Of a DNA stretch of 5,431 nucleotides, positions 5,344 through 5,431 are shown in pieces. Origin of the DNA: Bradyrhizobiaceae bacterium (lineage in GTDB: Bacteria > Pseudomonadota > Alphaproteobacteria > Rhizobiales > Xanthobacteraceae); contig JAEULX010000108.1 of the NCBI GenBank assembly GCA_016793685.1, positions 1 through 5,431 of the forward strand, given 5' to 3'. Made by a program: the position numbers and the translations under genes. The notes beneath the pieces were generated by a model, which searched no databases, had not been told where the DNA came from, and was given only the letters and a program-made list of their open reading frames with translations. Position 1 is the stretch's first letter. Each line of letters begins with the position of its first letter.

Positions 5344-5431
5344 TCAGAGCCACGGCCGCTCCGTCTTGGCCTTCTCCTCGTAGTCCTTGATTTTCGGCCG
5401 CTTCTCCAGCGTCAGCCCGATATCGTCGAGC
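5344..5431 (-). CDS. C-terminal end of an unidentified protein (partial)
   Basis: Reading leftward from the window edge, an open frame of 28 codons ends at TGA (5346-5344). The visible residues start LDDIGLTLEKRP and end KTERPWL; they are highly charged, with the third-position G/C bias of a real gene. It converges with the 4605 gene and its terminator. The rest of the gene is outside the window, and I do not recognise the family from this tail. No ribosomal or tRNA feature is visible between it and the terminator. Confidence 0.55.
   Translation of the reverse strand, partial: LDDIGLTLEKRPKIKDYEEKAKTERPWL

Noticed and set aside
5174..5383. Plus-strand open frame starting with TTG
   Set aside because: It reads straight through the strong terminator at 5260-5284, has Arg-rich composition and has no ribosome binding site.

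Overview
The window is GC-rich and looks like chromosome from an alphaproteobacterium of the order Hyphomicrobiales, probably a Bradyrhizobium/Rhodopseudomonas-like lineage. The evidence is the protein families present, two copies of an intergenic palindromic repeat resembling the RIME-type elements of rhizobia, and a perfect GGAAC-N16-CGTT promoter motif of the kind used by the alphaproteobacterial stress sigma factor EcfG. No mobile element, CRISPR array, rRNA or tRNA was seen.

Left part, minus strand, read from right to left: an NnrU-family membrane protein (2887 to 2288) is followed after 2 bases by panB (2285 to 1458). After a 116-base gap comes a membrane-anchored TPR protein of the YfgM type (GTG start, 1341 to 685), whose stop overlaps the ATG of a proline/glutamine-rich lipoprotein (688 to 149). 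The last two form a translationally coupled envelope pair. A degenerate palindromic repeat lies at the left edge, beyond the lipoprotein stop.

Middle: a 266-base intergenic region separates nnrU-like from a divergent small single-pass membrane protein (3154-3507, plus). This region holds the EcfG-type promoter and a perfect 8-bp inverted repeat in the predicted leader. The small gene converges, with a 20-base gap, on a ten-helix EamA/DMT-family exporter (4406 to 3528, minus).

Right part: the exporter is divergent, across a relatively AT-rich 198-base spacer, from a small secreted protein with a ClpP-like catalytic arrangement (4605-5063, plus). Its stop codon lies in the first bases of a complete two-hairpin palindromic repeat (5059-5168). 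A strong intrinsic terminator on the plus strand follows at 5260-5284, and then the last 28 codons of an unidentified minus-strand gene that runs off the window.

The genes are mostly ordinary core functions (coenzyme A precursor synthesis, envelope quality control, transport). The items most worth follow-up are the predicted stress promoter for the small membrane protein, the minimal secreted ClpP-fold protein, and the repeat that abuts and probably supplies that gene's stop codon.
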